Source of the DNA: Slackia faecicanis
GTDB taxonomy: Bacteria; Actinomycetota; Coriobacteriia; Coriobacteriales; Eggerthellaceae
Assembly (NCBI RefSeq): GCF_003725295.1
Contig: NZ_QICB01000001.1
Location: 1 to 64,000 of the forward strand
Length of the DNA: 64,000 nucleotides
Reading direction: 5' to 3'
A program made the position numbers and the translations under genes. The stretch's first letter is position 1, and each line of letters starts with the position of its first letter. Shown piece after piece: positions 54,534 through 64,000 of this stretch. Under the pieces are notes generated by a model, which ran no database searches, was not told the origin of the DNA, and worked only from the letters and a program-made list of their open reading frames with translations.

Positions 54534-56468
54534 CTAGTCTTTCTCGAACAGGTTCGCGTGCTCGACCATGGAAAGCTGGCGGTACGCCTCGGAGCGCGCC
54601 GCCGTGTCGCCGTGCCAGTGCCATTCGCCCTGCGCGTCCTGATAGCCGTTCAGATTGATGGCGGGAATGTCGTCGCGCACGGCGAGCGTGAAGGCGAAAT
54701 ATTCGTCGAGGGGAAGGCCCGCTGCGCGCAGCAGGATGGCGCCGAGGTAGTTCAGGCTCGTGTCGGCCACGCGCGGCTCGTCGGAGGCCTGGCGCAGCTC
54801 GGGGTTGTTCGTCCAAATCATGTAGGGCGTGACGTAGCGCTCCTGCACCAGGTCGATGCCCGTGGGCGCTTCTGCGGCGGGCTGCGCGCCGTCCGCTTCG
54901 CCTTCGCCGGCCTCGTTCGCGCCGTAGGCTTCGTTGGAAAGCCATTCCACGAATCCCGGCTGATGGTCGCCGAAGAAGCATACGATGACGGGGCGGTCGA
55001 GCTCGCGCAGCTTGCCGAGGAATTCGACCAGCTCGACCTGCGAGCGTTCGATGCAACCCAGATATTCGTTCACGTCGTCGTATTCGATGCCGTCGAGCGG
55101 CGCGTGCACCATATACTGCTCGTCGACGCCGCCCGTGTCGTATCCGCCGTGGCTCGCGATGGTCACGTCGAAGATGAAGCGCGGGTCGTCGTCTCGATTC
55201 AGCAGGTCCAAGATCAGGTCGTAGGTCGAGGCATCGCTGACCATGCCGCGAAACATTTCGGCGTCCTCGAAGCTGTCGATGTCGTAGAACTCGTCGAATC
55301 CGAGCTGGCGGTAGACGCGGTCGCGGCGCCAGTTCTCCTTCTGGGCGGGATGGATGGCGCTGGTCTTGTAGCCGATCGAGGAAAGATAGCGCGCAAGATT
55401 GTCGGCTCCGCGCAGGTCGTAGAGCATATACGGGTAGACGCCCGCGCCTAGAAGGCCCATGGTCGATCCCGTGAGGAATTCGAACTCGCTGTTGCAGGTG
55501 CCGCCGCCCATGGCGGACACGTAGCAGTCGCCCTTCACGAGTGCGTCGATCCGGTCGAATGCGACGGTCCCCGCGTATGTCTGCGCGACGTTGGGATAGC
55601 GCGACAGGTCGGAGAAGGTTTCGTTCATGATGGCCACCACGGCCGGGCGTACGTCGGGGGCGGTTGCGGGGGAGTCTTCGACCGCCTGGTCCGCCATGGC
55701 GATGGCCGCCTTTTCGGCCCTGATCGCGGCGGCTTCCTGGGGTGAGTAATCCTCGGGGGCATGCGGGGCGATCAGCTGGCTGCGCTGCAGGAAGCACAGC
55801 AGAGAGCCGTTCTGCTGGTAGGAATCGAGGCTGCTCCATACGTCGACGCGACAGCCGTAGTCTTTCTCGATGTCCACCGCGCCGAACCACATGGAGAAGG
55901 CGACCAGGATCGCTGCGCCCGCGCTCAAATCGATCGCGACCGAGCGCTTCGTGGCTTTCGCTGCGGGAAGCATGGCGATGAATCCGCCGAGAACGGCGAG
56001 CAGGGCGAAGGCCGCAAGCACGCTCTCTCCGACGGCGTAGGTGTAGCCGCCGCTGACGGAGGCGGCCGTTTGCAGCGCCATGACGTCGGAGGGAAGGATC
56101 GGCTGGCCCTTGAACGACGCCACGAAGTAATTCGCCGTTCCTTCGGCGAAGCAGGCGCACAGAAACGCGGCCATCGCCGCTTTCGAGCGTTGCCCGAGGA
56201 AGAACACGATGGCGAACAGCGCGCCCGTCACGCCGAGCCCGAGCGCGACGAAGGCCGGGTCGATCGAGAACGTCAGAGGGTTGTACGGTATTTCCATCAG
56301 GAGAAATCCTGCAGGGATGCAGGCGGCGGCGACTATGGGTTTCGCATGGGAAAGCACGCGGTCGAAGCGTCGCGCCAGATGCTTGCGCCGTATGATGGCG
56401 TACGAAAGGAAACAGAGGGCCGCGATCGCGCATACGACGGCGATCGGGCCGGCTTGGATTTCGATCAT
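54534..56468 (-). CDS. LtaS-like membrane sulfatase-fold protein (polyglycerolphosphate synthase type)
   Basis: The 644-residue protein has about five to six N-terminal membrane segments, then an extracytoplasmic sulfatase fold. The catalytic region is readable: VVAIMNETFSDLSRYPNV (metal-binding Glu) and GGGTCNSEFEFLTG, with Thr in the nucleophile position of LtaS. Later come IASHGGY and CFFGDHQPGF. It probably transfers glycerol-phosphate or a similar group to a cell-wall polymer. An acidic Ala/Glu insert (about residues 530-550) splits the end of the fold. It is convergent with the tRNA. Confidence 0.88.
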   Translation of the reverse strand: MIEIQAGPIAVVCAIAALCFLSYAIIRRKHLARRFDRVLSHAKPIVAAACIPAGFLLMEIPYNPLTFSIDPAFVALGLGVTGALFAIVFFLGQRSKAAMAAFLCACFAEGTANYFVASFKGQPILPSDVMALQTAASVSGGYTYAVGESVLAAFALLAVLGGFIAMLPAAKATKRSVAIDLSAGAAILVAFSMWFGAVDIEKDYGCRVDVWSSLDSYQQNGSLLCFLQRSQLIAPHAPEDYSPQEAAAIRAEKAAIAMADQAVEDSPATAPDVRPAVVAIMNETFSDLSRYPNVAQTYAGTVAFDRIDALVKGDCYVSAMGGGTCNSEFEFLTGSTMGLLGAGVYPYMLYDLRGADNLARYLSSIGYKTSAIHPAQKENWRRDRVYRQLGFDEFYDIDSFEDAEMFRGMVSDASTYDLILDLLNRDDDPRFIFDVTIASHGGYDTGGVDEQYMVHAPLDGIEYDDVNEYLGCIERSQVELVEFLGKLRELDRPVIVCFFGDHQPGFVEWLSNEAYGANEAGEGEADGAQPAAEAPTGIDLVQERYVTPYMIWTNNPELRQASDEPRVADTSLNYLGAILLRAAGLPLDEYFAFTLAVRDDIPAINLNGYQDAQGEWHWHGDTAARSEAYRQLSMVEHANLFEKD

Positions 56469-56545
56469 GGAACCGTCCTCGGAATAGGCCTGCGCGCGGT
56501 TTCGCGCCGGCGCAGGCGGGGGCGTAAGAAGGTAAAAGGAGCATT

Positions 56546-59191
56546 ATGCCAAATTCGCCGAAGAAAATAGCCGTCATCGACGGTAATTCGCTCATGCATC
56601 GCGCCTTTCATGCGGTGCCCCCCACGATGAACGCTCCGGACGGCACGCCCACCAACGCCGTGTTCGGCTTCATGTCCATGTTCTTGAAGCTCTATGAAAC
56701 CACGATGCCCGATGCGGTGGTTTGCGCGTTCGACGCCGGCAGGCCCGCGTTTCGCATGGAAGCCCTCGAGCAGTACAAGGCGACCCGTCCGCCGATGGAC
56801 GACGCGCTGCGCGCGCAGTTCCCTTTGATCGAAAGCCTTCTCGAATCGATGAACGTGCCCGTGGTGCGCATAAAGGGCTGGGAGGGCGACGACGTTTTGG
56901 GCAGCATCGCCGCCATGGACGAGGCGCTCGGATACGAAACGCTTCTGGTGACGGGCGATAAGGACGCCTATCAGCTGGTGAGCGAGTTGACGCGCGTGGT
57001 CACCACGAAGAAGGGCATCAGCGACGTGGCCGTCTACGGTCCGGCCGAGGTGGAGGAGCGCTACGGCGTGACGCCCGAGCAGTTCCCCGACTTCTTGGGC
57101 CTGAAGGGCGATTCCTCCGACAACATCCCGGGCGTGCCCGGCATCGGAGACAAGGGCGCCGCCAAGCTGCTGCAGAATTTCGGCAGCATCGACGGCATCT
57201 ACGAGAACCTCGACAAACTCAAGGGCAAGCAGCTGCAGAACCTCGTCGAAAACGAGGAGGCCGCGTTCACGAGCCGCCGCGTCGCCACGATCGCGCGCGA
57301 CCTCGCCATCGACATCGACCTCGAGGCGGCGGCGTTTCCCGCTTTCGACGAGGAGGCGGTCGTCGAGGCGTTCAACGCGCTGCGCTTCAACGCGCATCTT
57401 TCCAAGGTGCTCGCGCTGGCGGGCGCCGACGCATCGCTTGCGGCGCCGACGAGGCTCGAGCTGCCCGATGCGCCCGTTTTGACGGGCGATGAAGCCGAGG
57501 CGGCGCTCGATGCGGCGATCGAAGGCGGCGTCATGGTAGGCGTCGAGTTCTACAGGCCCGCGCAGGAGAGCCTTTTCGAACCGGCTTCCGTGCTGTATGC
57601 GGCGTCGGACGAGCGCGTCATGGCGTTCGAAGGCGATGCGGCGGTCCGTGCATTCGCGCGCATCGTGCGCGACGGCGCGTTTTGCGCGCTCGATGCGAAG
57701 CACGCCTTGCAGGAGGTTTATCCGGCCGACGGCGCGCAGCCTGCGGCGGTCGAGCTTTCCGCGGTGGCGGACGCCCGCTATTTCGACATCGGGCTTGCGG
57801 CGTATCTGCTCGATTCCAATACAAGCCGCTACGAGTACGAGGCCCTGTGCGACGCCTATCTCGGGGCCGCGTTGCCTGAATTCGATGCGGAAGACGCGCG
57901 CGCCGCGGCCCATGCGTGGGTCGCGCGTCCGCTGAGCGAGGCTTTGCGCGAAGCGTTGGACGAAGACGGAAGCCTGGCGTGCTATGCCGATATCGACGCT
58001 CCGCTCGTGTCCACGCTTGCGGGCATGGAACGCGTGGGCGCCGCGCTGGACAGCGTGTCGCTGGCCGCGATGGGAGTCGAGACGCAAGGCGAGATCGAGG
58101 CCCTCAAGCAAGAGATTATCGAGCTGGCGGGCGAGGAATTCAACGTGGATTCGCCCAAACAGCTCGGCCATATCCTGTTCGAGGTATTGGGCCTTCCCGC
58201 GGGCAAGAAGACGCAGCGCGGGTTTTCGACCGATGCCAAGACCCTCAAAGGCCTCGAGGGCAAGCATCCGATTGCGAGCAAGGTGCTGCGCTACCGCGAG
58301 CTTGCGAAGATGCGTTCTACCTATATAGATGCGTTGCCGCGCATGCGCGCGGGCGACGGCCGCGTGCACACGAGCTTCAACCAGACGGTCACCACCACGG
58401 GCCGCCTTTCTTCGAGCGAGCCGAATCTGCAGAACATTCCCGTGCGCACCGAGTTCGGCCGCCGCATCCGCGAATGCTTCGTGCCGCTGCGTGAGGGCGA
58501 CGTCTTCGTGTCCGCCGACTATTCGCAGATCGAGCTTCGTCTGCTCGCGCATCTGTCGGGCGACGAGAGCCTGATTGATTCGTTCTGCGGCGGTGCCGAC
58601 TTCCATGCGGCTACGGCGGCGCGCGTGTTCGGCATTTCCGTCGACGAGGTGACGCCCGAGCTTCGCAGCCGCGCGAAAGCCGTCAACTTCGGCATCGTGT
58701 ACGGCCAGCAGGCGTTCGGTCTGGCGAGTTCGCTGGGCATCGGGTTCAAAGAGGCCCAGGAGATGATCGACCGCTACTTCGAGGTGCACCCGCGCGTGCG
58801 CGCGTATCTCGACGAAACGGTGGCCGAGGCGAAAGAGACCGGCTACGCCGTCACGATGTTCGGCCGAAAGCGCCATATCCCCGAGCTGCGCGCGGGCAAT
58901 GCGGTCCAGCGCGGATTCGGCGAACGCACGGCCATGAACCATCCCATGCAGGGAAGCGCGGCCGACATCATCAAGCTTGCCATGAACGAGGTGGCCCGCC
59001 GCCTGGCCGCCGAAGGCTTCGAGAGCAAGCTCATGCTGCAGGTCCACGACGAGCTGGATTTCAGCGTGCCGCGCGAAGAGCTCGAGACGCTTTCCGCCAT
59101 GGTGGAAGAGGTGATGAGCGGCGTCGTCGAATTGAAGGTGCCGCTGCTGGTGGACGTGCAAAGCGGCGCGAATTGGGCGCAGGCGCATTAA
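56546..59191 (+). CDS. polA: DNA polymerase I, without active 3'-5' exonuclease residues
   Basis: The 881-residue protein has an N-terminal 5' nuclease (VIDGNSLMHRAFHAVPPT, KGWEGDDVLGSIAAMDEALG). A middle 3'-5' exonuclease-like domain and a full polymerase domain follow (VSADYSQIELRLLAHLSG, KAVNFGIVYGQQAFGL, MLQVHDELDFSVP). The exonuclease motif I, normally DxE, reads VGVEFYRP here, so proofreading should be lost, as in Taq and Bacillus PolA. Start ATG follows AAAAGGAGC. Confidence 0.95.
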   Translation: MPNSPKKIAVIDGNSLMHRAFHAVPPTMNAPDGTPTNAVFGFMSMFLKLYETTMPDAVVCAFDAGRPAFRMEALEQYKATRPPMDDALRAQFPLIESLLESMNVPVVRIKGWEGDDVLGSIAAMDEALGYETLLVTGDKDAYQLVSELTRVVTTKKGISDVAVYGPAEVEERYGVTPEQFPDFLGLKGDSSDNIPGVPGIGDKGAAKLLQNFGSIDGIYENLDKLKGKQLQNLVENEEAAFTSRRVATIARDLAIDIDLEAAAFPAFDEEAVVEAFNALRFNAHLSKVLALAGADASLAAPTRLELPDAPVLTGDEAEAALDAAIEGGVMVGVEFYRPAQESLFEPASVLYAASDERVMAFEGDAAVRAFARIVRDGAFCALDAKHALQEVYPADGAQPAAVELSAVADARYFDIGLAAYLLDSNTSRYEYEALCDAYLGAALPEFDAEDARAAAHAWVARPLSEALREALDEDGSLACYADIDAPLVSTLAGMERVGAALDSVSLAAMGVETQGEIEALKQEIIELAGEEFNVDSPKQLGHILFEVLGLPAGKKTQRGFSTDAKTLKGLEGKHPIASKVLRYRELAKMRSTYIDALPRMRAGDGRVHTSFNQTVTTTGRLSSSEPNLQNIPVRTEFGRRIRECFVPLREGDVFVSADYSQIELRLLAHLSGDESLIDSFCGGADFHAATAARVFGISVDEVTPELRSRAKAVNFGIVYGQQAFGLASSLGIGFKEAQEMIDRYFEVHPRVRAYLDETVAEAKETGYAVTMFGRKRHIPELRAGNAVQRGFGERTAMNHPMQGSAADIIKLAMNEVARRLAAEGFESKLMLQVHDELDFSVPREELETLSAMVEEVMSGVVELKVPLLVDVQSGANWAQAH

Positions 59192-59255
59192 AGGGGCGGC
59201 CCGCATGCGCGTTCGACGGGGCTTTCGCGCGAAGCCCCGCGTGCCTCGCGGCGAA

Positions 59256-59362
59256 TAGAGGCAGGTGGGCCTCAAAGGCCACTAAGCGAAACCATTGTGA
59301 AAATGGCAAAATCACGGCTAGGCGAACAGGCCTCGGTATGGTAAAGTCTTCGCTTGCCTCTG
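59256..59362 (+). ncRNA. Candidate structured RNA upstream of the rplU promoter
   Basis: AGAGGCA (59257-59263) pairs with TGCCTCT (59355-59361). AGCGAA (59285-59290) pairs with TTCGCT (59349-59354), which is contiguous on the 3' side. Between the 5' strands sits the hairpin GTGGGCC/GGCCAC (59265-59282). Inside is CCATT-GTGAA-AATGG (59292-59306), and alternatively ACCAT (59291-59295) with ATGGT (59338-59342), plus a weak GGCT/GGCC hairpin. This is a compact multibranch fold with two exclusive inner states. I recognise no known family. No terminator directly follows. Confidence 0.5.
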
Positions 59363-59408
59363 ATGGCGTGTTTTCCTCTAAATATTGGGACTTAGCCCCC
59401 CAAATGTA

Positions 59409-59438
59409 TTGACGAGTGTGCATGGCGCGATGTACAAT
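59409..59438 (+). promoter_or_regulatory. Promoter of rplU-rpmA
   Basis: TTGACG and TACAAT are spaced by 18 bp, starting transcription about 30 bases before rplU. The short leader leaves the upstream structured element outside this transcript. Confidence 0.8.
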
Positions 59439-59474
59439 ATCGCCCTGCGTTTTAACACATTCAAGGAGAATTAC

Positions 59475-59771
59475 ATGTACGCAATCGTGAAAACCGGTGG
59501 TAAGCAGTATAAGGTCACTCCGGGCGAATACCTCTCCGTCGAGAAGCTCGACGCCGAGGTCGGCGAGAAGGTCGAGCTCGAGGTCATCTGCGTTGTCGAC
59601 GGCAGCAAGGTCGACCTCGACACCAAGGCCAAGGCCGTCGCTACCGTTCTTGACCAGTACAAGGACAAGAAGAAGCTCGTCTTCAAGTTCAAGAAGCGCA
59701 AGAACTACAAGAAGCTTCGCGGTCATCGTCAGAACCTCACTCGCATCCAGATTGAGAGCATCGGCGAATAA
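59475..59771 (+). CDS. rplU: 50S ribosomal protein L21
   Basis: The 98-residue protein begins MYAIVKTGGKQYKVTPGEYL and ends in GHRQNLTRIQIESI, the L21 pattern. Start follows AAGGAGAA. It leads the conserved rplU-rpmA pair, 33 bases apart. Confidence 0.97.
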   Translation: MYAIVKTGGKQYKVTPGEYLSVEKLDAEVGEKVELEVICVVDGSKVDLDTKAKAVATVLDQYKDKKKLVFKFKKRKNYKKLRGHRQNLTRIQIESIGE

Positions 59772-59804
59772 CGGGCCGAAGAGAACAGAAGGCAGGTATA
59801 GAAA

Positions 59805-60062
59805 ATGGCACATAAAAAAGGTCTTGGTTCTACCCGTAATGGTCGTGACTCCCGCGCGCAGCGCCTCGGCGTGAAGCGCTATGGCGGCGAGCATGTCATC
59901 ACCGGCAACATCATCGTTCGCCAGCGTGGCACCCACTTCCATCCCGGCCAGAACGTCGGTCGCGGCAAGGACGACACGCTGTTCGCTTTGTGCGAAGGCA
60001 CCGTCGAGTTCACCAAGGGTGCTCGTCGTATGGTTCATGTTCGTCCCCTCGAGGCCGAATAA
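59805..60062 (+). CDS. rpmA: 50S ribosomal protein L27
   Basis: The 85-residue protein has the L27 start [20 protein letters not shown] and [20 protein letters not shown]. The N-terminus begins directly with AHKKG, so no cleavable Firmicutes-type leader is present. A terminator follows and separates it from obgE, with the reverse DUF2252 gene in between. Confidence 0.97.
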   Translation: MAHKKGLGSTRNGRDSRAQRLGVKRYGGEHVITGNIIVRQRGTHFHPGQNVGRGKDDTLFALCEGTVEFTKGARRMVHVRPLEAE

Positions 60063-60080
60063 CAACGCATTCGATTGCGC

Positions 60081-60107
60081 AAAGACCCGCTTCGGCGGGT
60101 CTTTTTT
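60081..60107 (+). terminator. Terminator of rplU-rpmA
   Basis: AAAGACCCGC pairs with GCGGGTCTTT around TTCG and continues into T6. Confidence 0.95.
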
Positions 60108-60177
60108 CGTCTTCGGGCCGATCGGGGCGTGTCATCTCGCACACGGCGCCGTTCGAGGAACGTCTGCGCCGGGCGAC

Positions 60178-60209
60178 CTGCCCCGGACAAAGGCCTTCGT
60201 CCGGGGCAG
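60178..60209 (-). terminator. Hairpin after the DUF2252 gene
   Basis: An 11-bp perfect stem, CTGCCCCGGAC with GTCCGGGGCAG, lies 15 bases beyond the minus-strand stop codon. No U-tract follows, so it may be a weak terminator or a 3'-end stabiliser. Confidence 0.5.
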
Positions 60210-60224
60210 ACATCTCGCGTATGG

Positions 60225-61667
60225 CTAAAGGGCGAACGCTTTCAGGAACATGCGGTAATCGGCGTCGTTTTGGTCGGCGTAGGCGCGTGCGAACTCGACG
60301 ACCGCGCGGTCGAAGACATCGCTTTTGCCGAGATATCCCGCAATGGCGAATCGGTTGCCCGTGCGCGCATGGGCATGCGCGAGGGTCCATCCGCACGCGC
60401 CCGCAAGCGCCTGCAGCGAATCGGCGTCGATCTCTTCAAGGTCGACGGATGCTTTGCCGTCCCAAAGCTGGCGCACGTAGAAGCTGCGCTCCGCCTTGTC
60501 GGAGCGCATGTCGCTCCATCCGAGCAAGACGTCGCTGGCCGTCTGCATGGCCTTCTGGCCTCGGACGATGCGAAGCCCCGAGCTTTCGCTGGCGTCTTTG
60601 CCGGCATATCGTTCGAGCACCGATTCGCGCGCCTCTTTGATCTGGAGCACCAGGTGGTCGTCGGGCGTCGCCCCTTCCATGACCACGATCCAGGCCTGCA
60701 GCCCCACGCTTCCCACGCCGACCACCTTGCGCGCGATGTCGACGCCGCGATACTGCTCGACCAGAAGGCGCCTGTCATCGGGCAGGTTCTTGCGATAGCG
60801 GGAGAACAGCATCGCGATGATGCGCTCGCGTTCGCGCATGTCGGGGTCGGGAATATCGAGCCCGGTGCGCTGCCTGACCAGCTCGCGCAAAGGAACGATG
60901 AGCGGCGGGTCGTTTACGATGCGCAGCTCGCCGTCCACCACCTCGGTCAGCTTCGATACGGCGCGGGCGCTGTTTTTCGAACGCGCCTTGTCGAAGAGCT
61001 CCTTCGTCTCGCGGCGCTCGCGTTTGCTGGCGGCCTGCGCCATATGCTCGTAGAGCTCTTCGGCGTCCATATGGGCGTACCACACGTCCATCGAACCCAT
61101 GCGCGCGAAATCGCGCATCGCCTGGCGGTAGCATTTCACGGATTCGAGGGTCGCCGCCTTGCGCTCCTTGTCGGAGAAGCCGCGCTCTCGTCCGCAGATC
61201 TCGATGCTGGCGGCCAGGCGTTTCACGTCCCATTCCCACGGCGCCTGCGCGGTTTCGTCGAAGTCGTTGATGTCGAAGACGAGGCGGCGTTCGGGGGAGT
61301 GGTACAGCCCGAAGTTCGCCACGTGGGCGTCGCCGCAGGCCTGGACCCTGATGCCGGTCGACGGGGTGCGGGCCAGGTCGGCCGCCATGATGGCCGCCGA
61401 TCCCCTGAAAAACGCGAAAGGCGACGCGGCCATGCGCTGCCTTCGAATGGGGACGAGCTCCTGGACGCGGGTCTCGTCCTGCTCGCGCAAGATCGCAACG
61501 GCGCTTTCGCGGTCTGCTTCGACCTGCCAGGCGCCATGGCATTCGCGCGGCGCCGTCGCGCGAAGCCCCTTGCCGTGCTCTTTGCTGCTTTTGGCCGATA
61601 CCTGGGCCTTATACGAAAGCGCCTTTCGGATGTCCTTGCGAACGCGCTGGGTGTCATCGATGGGCAT
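60225..61667 (-). CDS. DUF2252-family protein (kinase-like fold)
   Basis: The 480-residue protein matches DUF2252: AASPFAFFRGSAAIMAADLA, QACGDAHVANFGLYHSPERR and LVFDINDFDETAQAPWEWDV. The GDAHVANFG and DFDET segments resemble the Brenner-type and metal-binding loops of aminoglycoside-phosphotransferase-like kinases. That suggests a phosphotransferase of unknown substrate. It lies on the opposite strand between rpmA and obgE, breaking the usual rplU-rpmA-obgE operon. ATG after GAAGGAGGAACC. Confidence 0.9.
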   Translation of the reverse strand: MPIDDTQRVRKDIRKALSYKAQVSAKSSKEHGKGLRATAPRECHGAWQVEADRESAVAILREQDETRVQELVPIRRQRMAASPFAFFRGSAAIMAADLARTPSTGIRVQACGDAHVANFGLYHSPERRLVFDINDFDETAQAPWEWDVKRLAASIEICGRERGFSDKERKAATLESVKCYRQAMRDFARMGSMDVWYAHMDAEELYEHMAQAASKRERRETKELFDKARSKNSARAVSKLTEVVDGELRIVNDPPLIVPLRELVRQRTGLDIPDPDMRERERIIAMLFSRYRKNLPDDRRLLVEQYRGVDIARKVVGVGSVGLQAWIVVMEGATPDDHLVLQIKEARESVLERYAGKDASESSGLRIVRGQKAMQTASDVLLGWSDMRSDKAERSFYVRQLWDGKASVDLEEIDADSLQALAGACGWTLAHAHARTGNRFAIAGYLGKSDVFDRAVVEFARAYADQNDADYRMFLKAFAL

Positions 61668-61898
61668 GGTTCCTCCTTCGGCGGCCTATGGCCGCGGTTT
61701 GCATGCGTGCCGGGCCAGTATGGCACAGCTTTCGCGTTCGAGGGCCGCCTTGCGCCAGGCGGTTTCCATGCCGTCGATCACGGCGCCGCCCGAAGGCCTT
61801 CGGCGGCTCGATTTGCAGCGGCTGTGGGTTTTTCGACGCAGGATGCGCCAATCGTGCGCTCGCCGGCGAAACACCCTCGCGCATCGACCGGTATCTCG

Positions 61899-61904
61899 TA
61901 TAAT
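61899..61904 (+). promoter_or_regulatory. -10 box of obgE
   Basis: A consensus TATAAT lies 32 bases before the obgE ATG. No clear -35 is visible. The obgE ribosome site is also weak. Confidence 0.5.
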
Positions 61905-61924
61905 CAGGCGCAACCATCGAATAG

Positions 61925-63333
<1,409 letters not shown>

Positions 63334-63334
<1 letters not shown>

Positions 63335-64000
63335 TGACGCATGCTGCAAGGCCGCGTACGGCGGTCATCAAAATCGGGTCGTCGACGCTGACCGACGCCG
63401 AAGGCAAGGTCGACCGCGCTTACCTGGCCGACCTGGCCCATCAGATAAACCGCGTCCGCAAGGCGGGCTGGAACGTGATCATTGTCAGCTCCGGCTCCAT
63501 CCCGTGCGGCCTGGAGTCGCTCGGGCTTCCGCTGAAGCGTCCGAAGGACATGCCGACGGTCCAGGCGGCGTCGAGCGTGGGCCAGCGCGCCCTCATCGCG
63601 GCATACGACCAGGTGTTCTCGCCGTACGGCATGCTGACGTCGCTCGTGCTGCTCACGCGCCGCGACACGGCCGACCGCAACGCCTACCTGCATGCCCGCG
63701 ACACGTTCGCGCGCCTGCTGGAGCTCGGCGCCGTGCCGATCGTCAACGAGAACGACACGGTTTCGGTCGAGCAGATCAAATTCGGCGACAATGACACGCT
63801 CGCGGCATTGGTCGCATGCCTTGCCGATGCCGACCGCGTGGTCATTCTGAGCGACATCGACGGCTTGTACACGGCGAATCCGCAAATCGACCCCAAGGCC
63901 GCTCTCATACGTCGCGTCGACCGTCTGACGCCCGAGATCATGGCGGGCGCCACCGGAGCGGGCAGCGCGGTGGGAAGCGGCGGCATGATCACCAAGCTCA
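63334..64000 (+). CDS. proB: Glutamate 5-kinase, cut by window end
   Basis: ProB phosphorylates glutamate in proline synthesis. The visible 222 residues read as the amino-acid-kinase domain: VIKIGSSTLTDAEGKVDRAY, VSSGSIPCGLESLG, VPIVNENDTVS and KFGDNDTLAALVA, then VILSDIDGLYTANP. The frame is open to the last base, so the C-terminus lies outside the window. It overlaps the obgE stop (TAATG), an order (obg-proB) common in Gram-positive bacteria. Confidence 0.95.

Noticed and set aside
59256-59362. Cobalamin riboswitch
   Set aside because: A stretch near 59284-59303 faintly resembles the cobalamin core (AGGGAA...GTGAAAAT), but the CCCGC and later conserved boxes are missing and the pairings differ.

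Overview
The window is about 64 kb of high-GC DNA (roughly 60-65% by eye) with tightly packed genes, many overlapping start/stop codons and frequent GTG/TTG starts. The gene set points to an anaerobic actinobacterium of the Coriobacteriia, most likely Eggerthellaceae. It includes a Tat-exported molybdopterin reductase with ferredoxin, NrfD and TorD partners, DUF2871, DUF4013 and DUF4230 proteins, and a NirJ2/AhbD-type radical SAM enzyme. I could not fix the genus. I see no insertion sequence, prophage or CRISPR array.

Layout. 1-170: end of an rRNA operon (5S and terminator). 525-8822: HEAT-like protein, aconitase behind a structured leader, a large membrane-anchored exported protein, the L10 leader with rplJ-rplL, a DUF4013 protein and YbaK. 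8887-13932: tRNA-Glu, a Cys-rich small protein coupled to an HI0933-type flavoprotein, a second flavoprotein, an ArsC/Spx-like protein and murB. 14015-20458: PAP2 phosphatase, divergent metY/metA (acetyl-homoserine route to methionine), thioesterase, aldehyde dehydrogenase and a GT51 transglycosylase. 20697-25997: a molybdoenzyme respiratory operon with lower GC and a dyad-rich control region. 26109-31068: GntR regulator, SPFH protein and two ABC-F ATPases. 31465-37680: solo LuxR-type HTH, HemX/CcsA-like protein, a glutamyl-tRNA-reductase-like protein without its catalytic residues, AhbD-like radical SAM enzyme and a FecBCD/BtuFCD-type ABC importer. 37696-42585: YigZ, trpS, DUF2871, YbjQ, DUF4230, dtd and a HAD phosphatase. 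42653-54249: the rimP-nusA-infB-rbfA-nrnA-truB-ribF-dnaG-rpoD information-processing block behind a terminator/antiterminator leader. 54356-64000: tRNA-Met, LtaS-like sulfatase, polA, a candidate structured RNA, rplU-rpmA, a reverse-strand DUF2252 gene, obgE and the start of proB.

How the genes work together. The most distinctive region is 31.8-37.7 kb. A HemX-type membrane protein is translationally coupled to a degenerate glutamyl-tRNA reductase, next to a putative last-step heme synthase of the siroheme (Ahb) pathway and an iron/heme/cobalamin-type importer. This suggests a tetrapyrrole acquisition or sensing module built on a pseudo-enzyme. The molybdoenzyme operon would use quinol electrons through NrfD and a four-cluster ferredoxin to reduce an unknown substrate outside the membrane. 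MetA carries Glu111, the acetyl-CoA type, which matches MetY using O-acetylhomoserine.

Non-coding signals stand out. They include a textbook L10 leader, a rimP-operon attenuator with a competing antiterminator, a multi-stem element upstream of rplU, a nested dyad upstream of acnA, a palindrome over the -35 box of rpoD, and two genes whose -10 boxes imply leaderless mRNAs. All functional statements rest on reading the sequence and on family knowledge; no database search was run.
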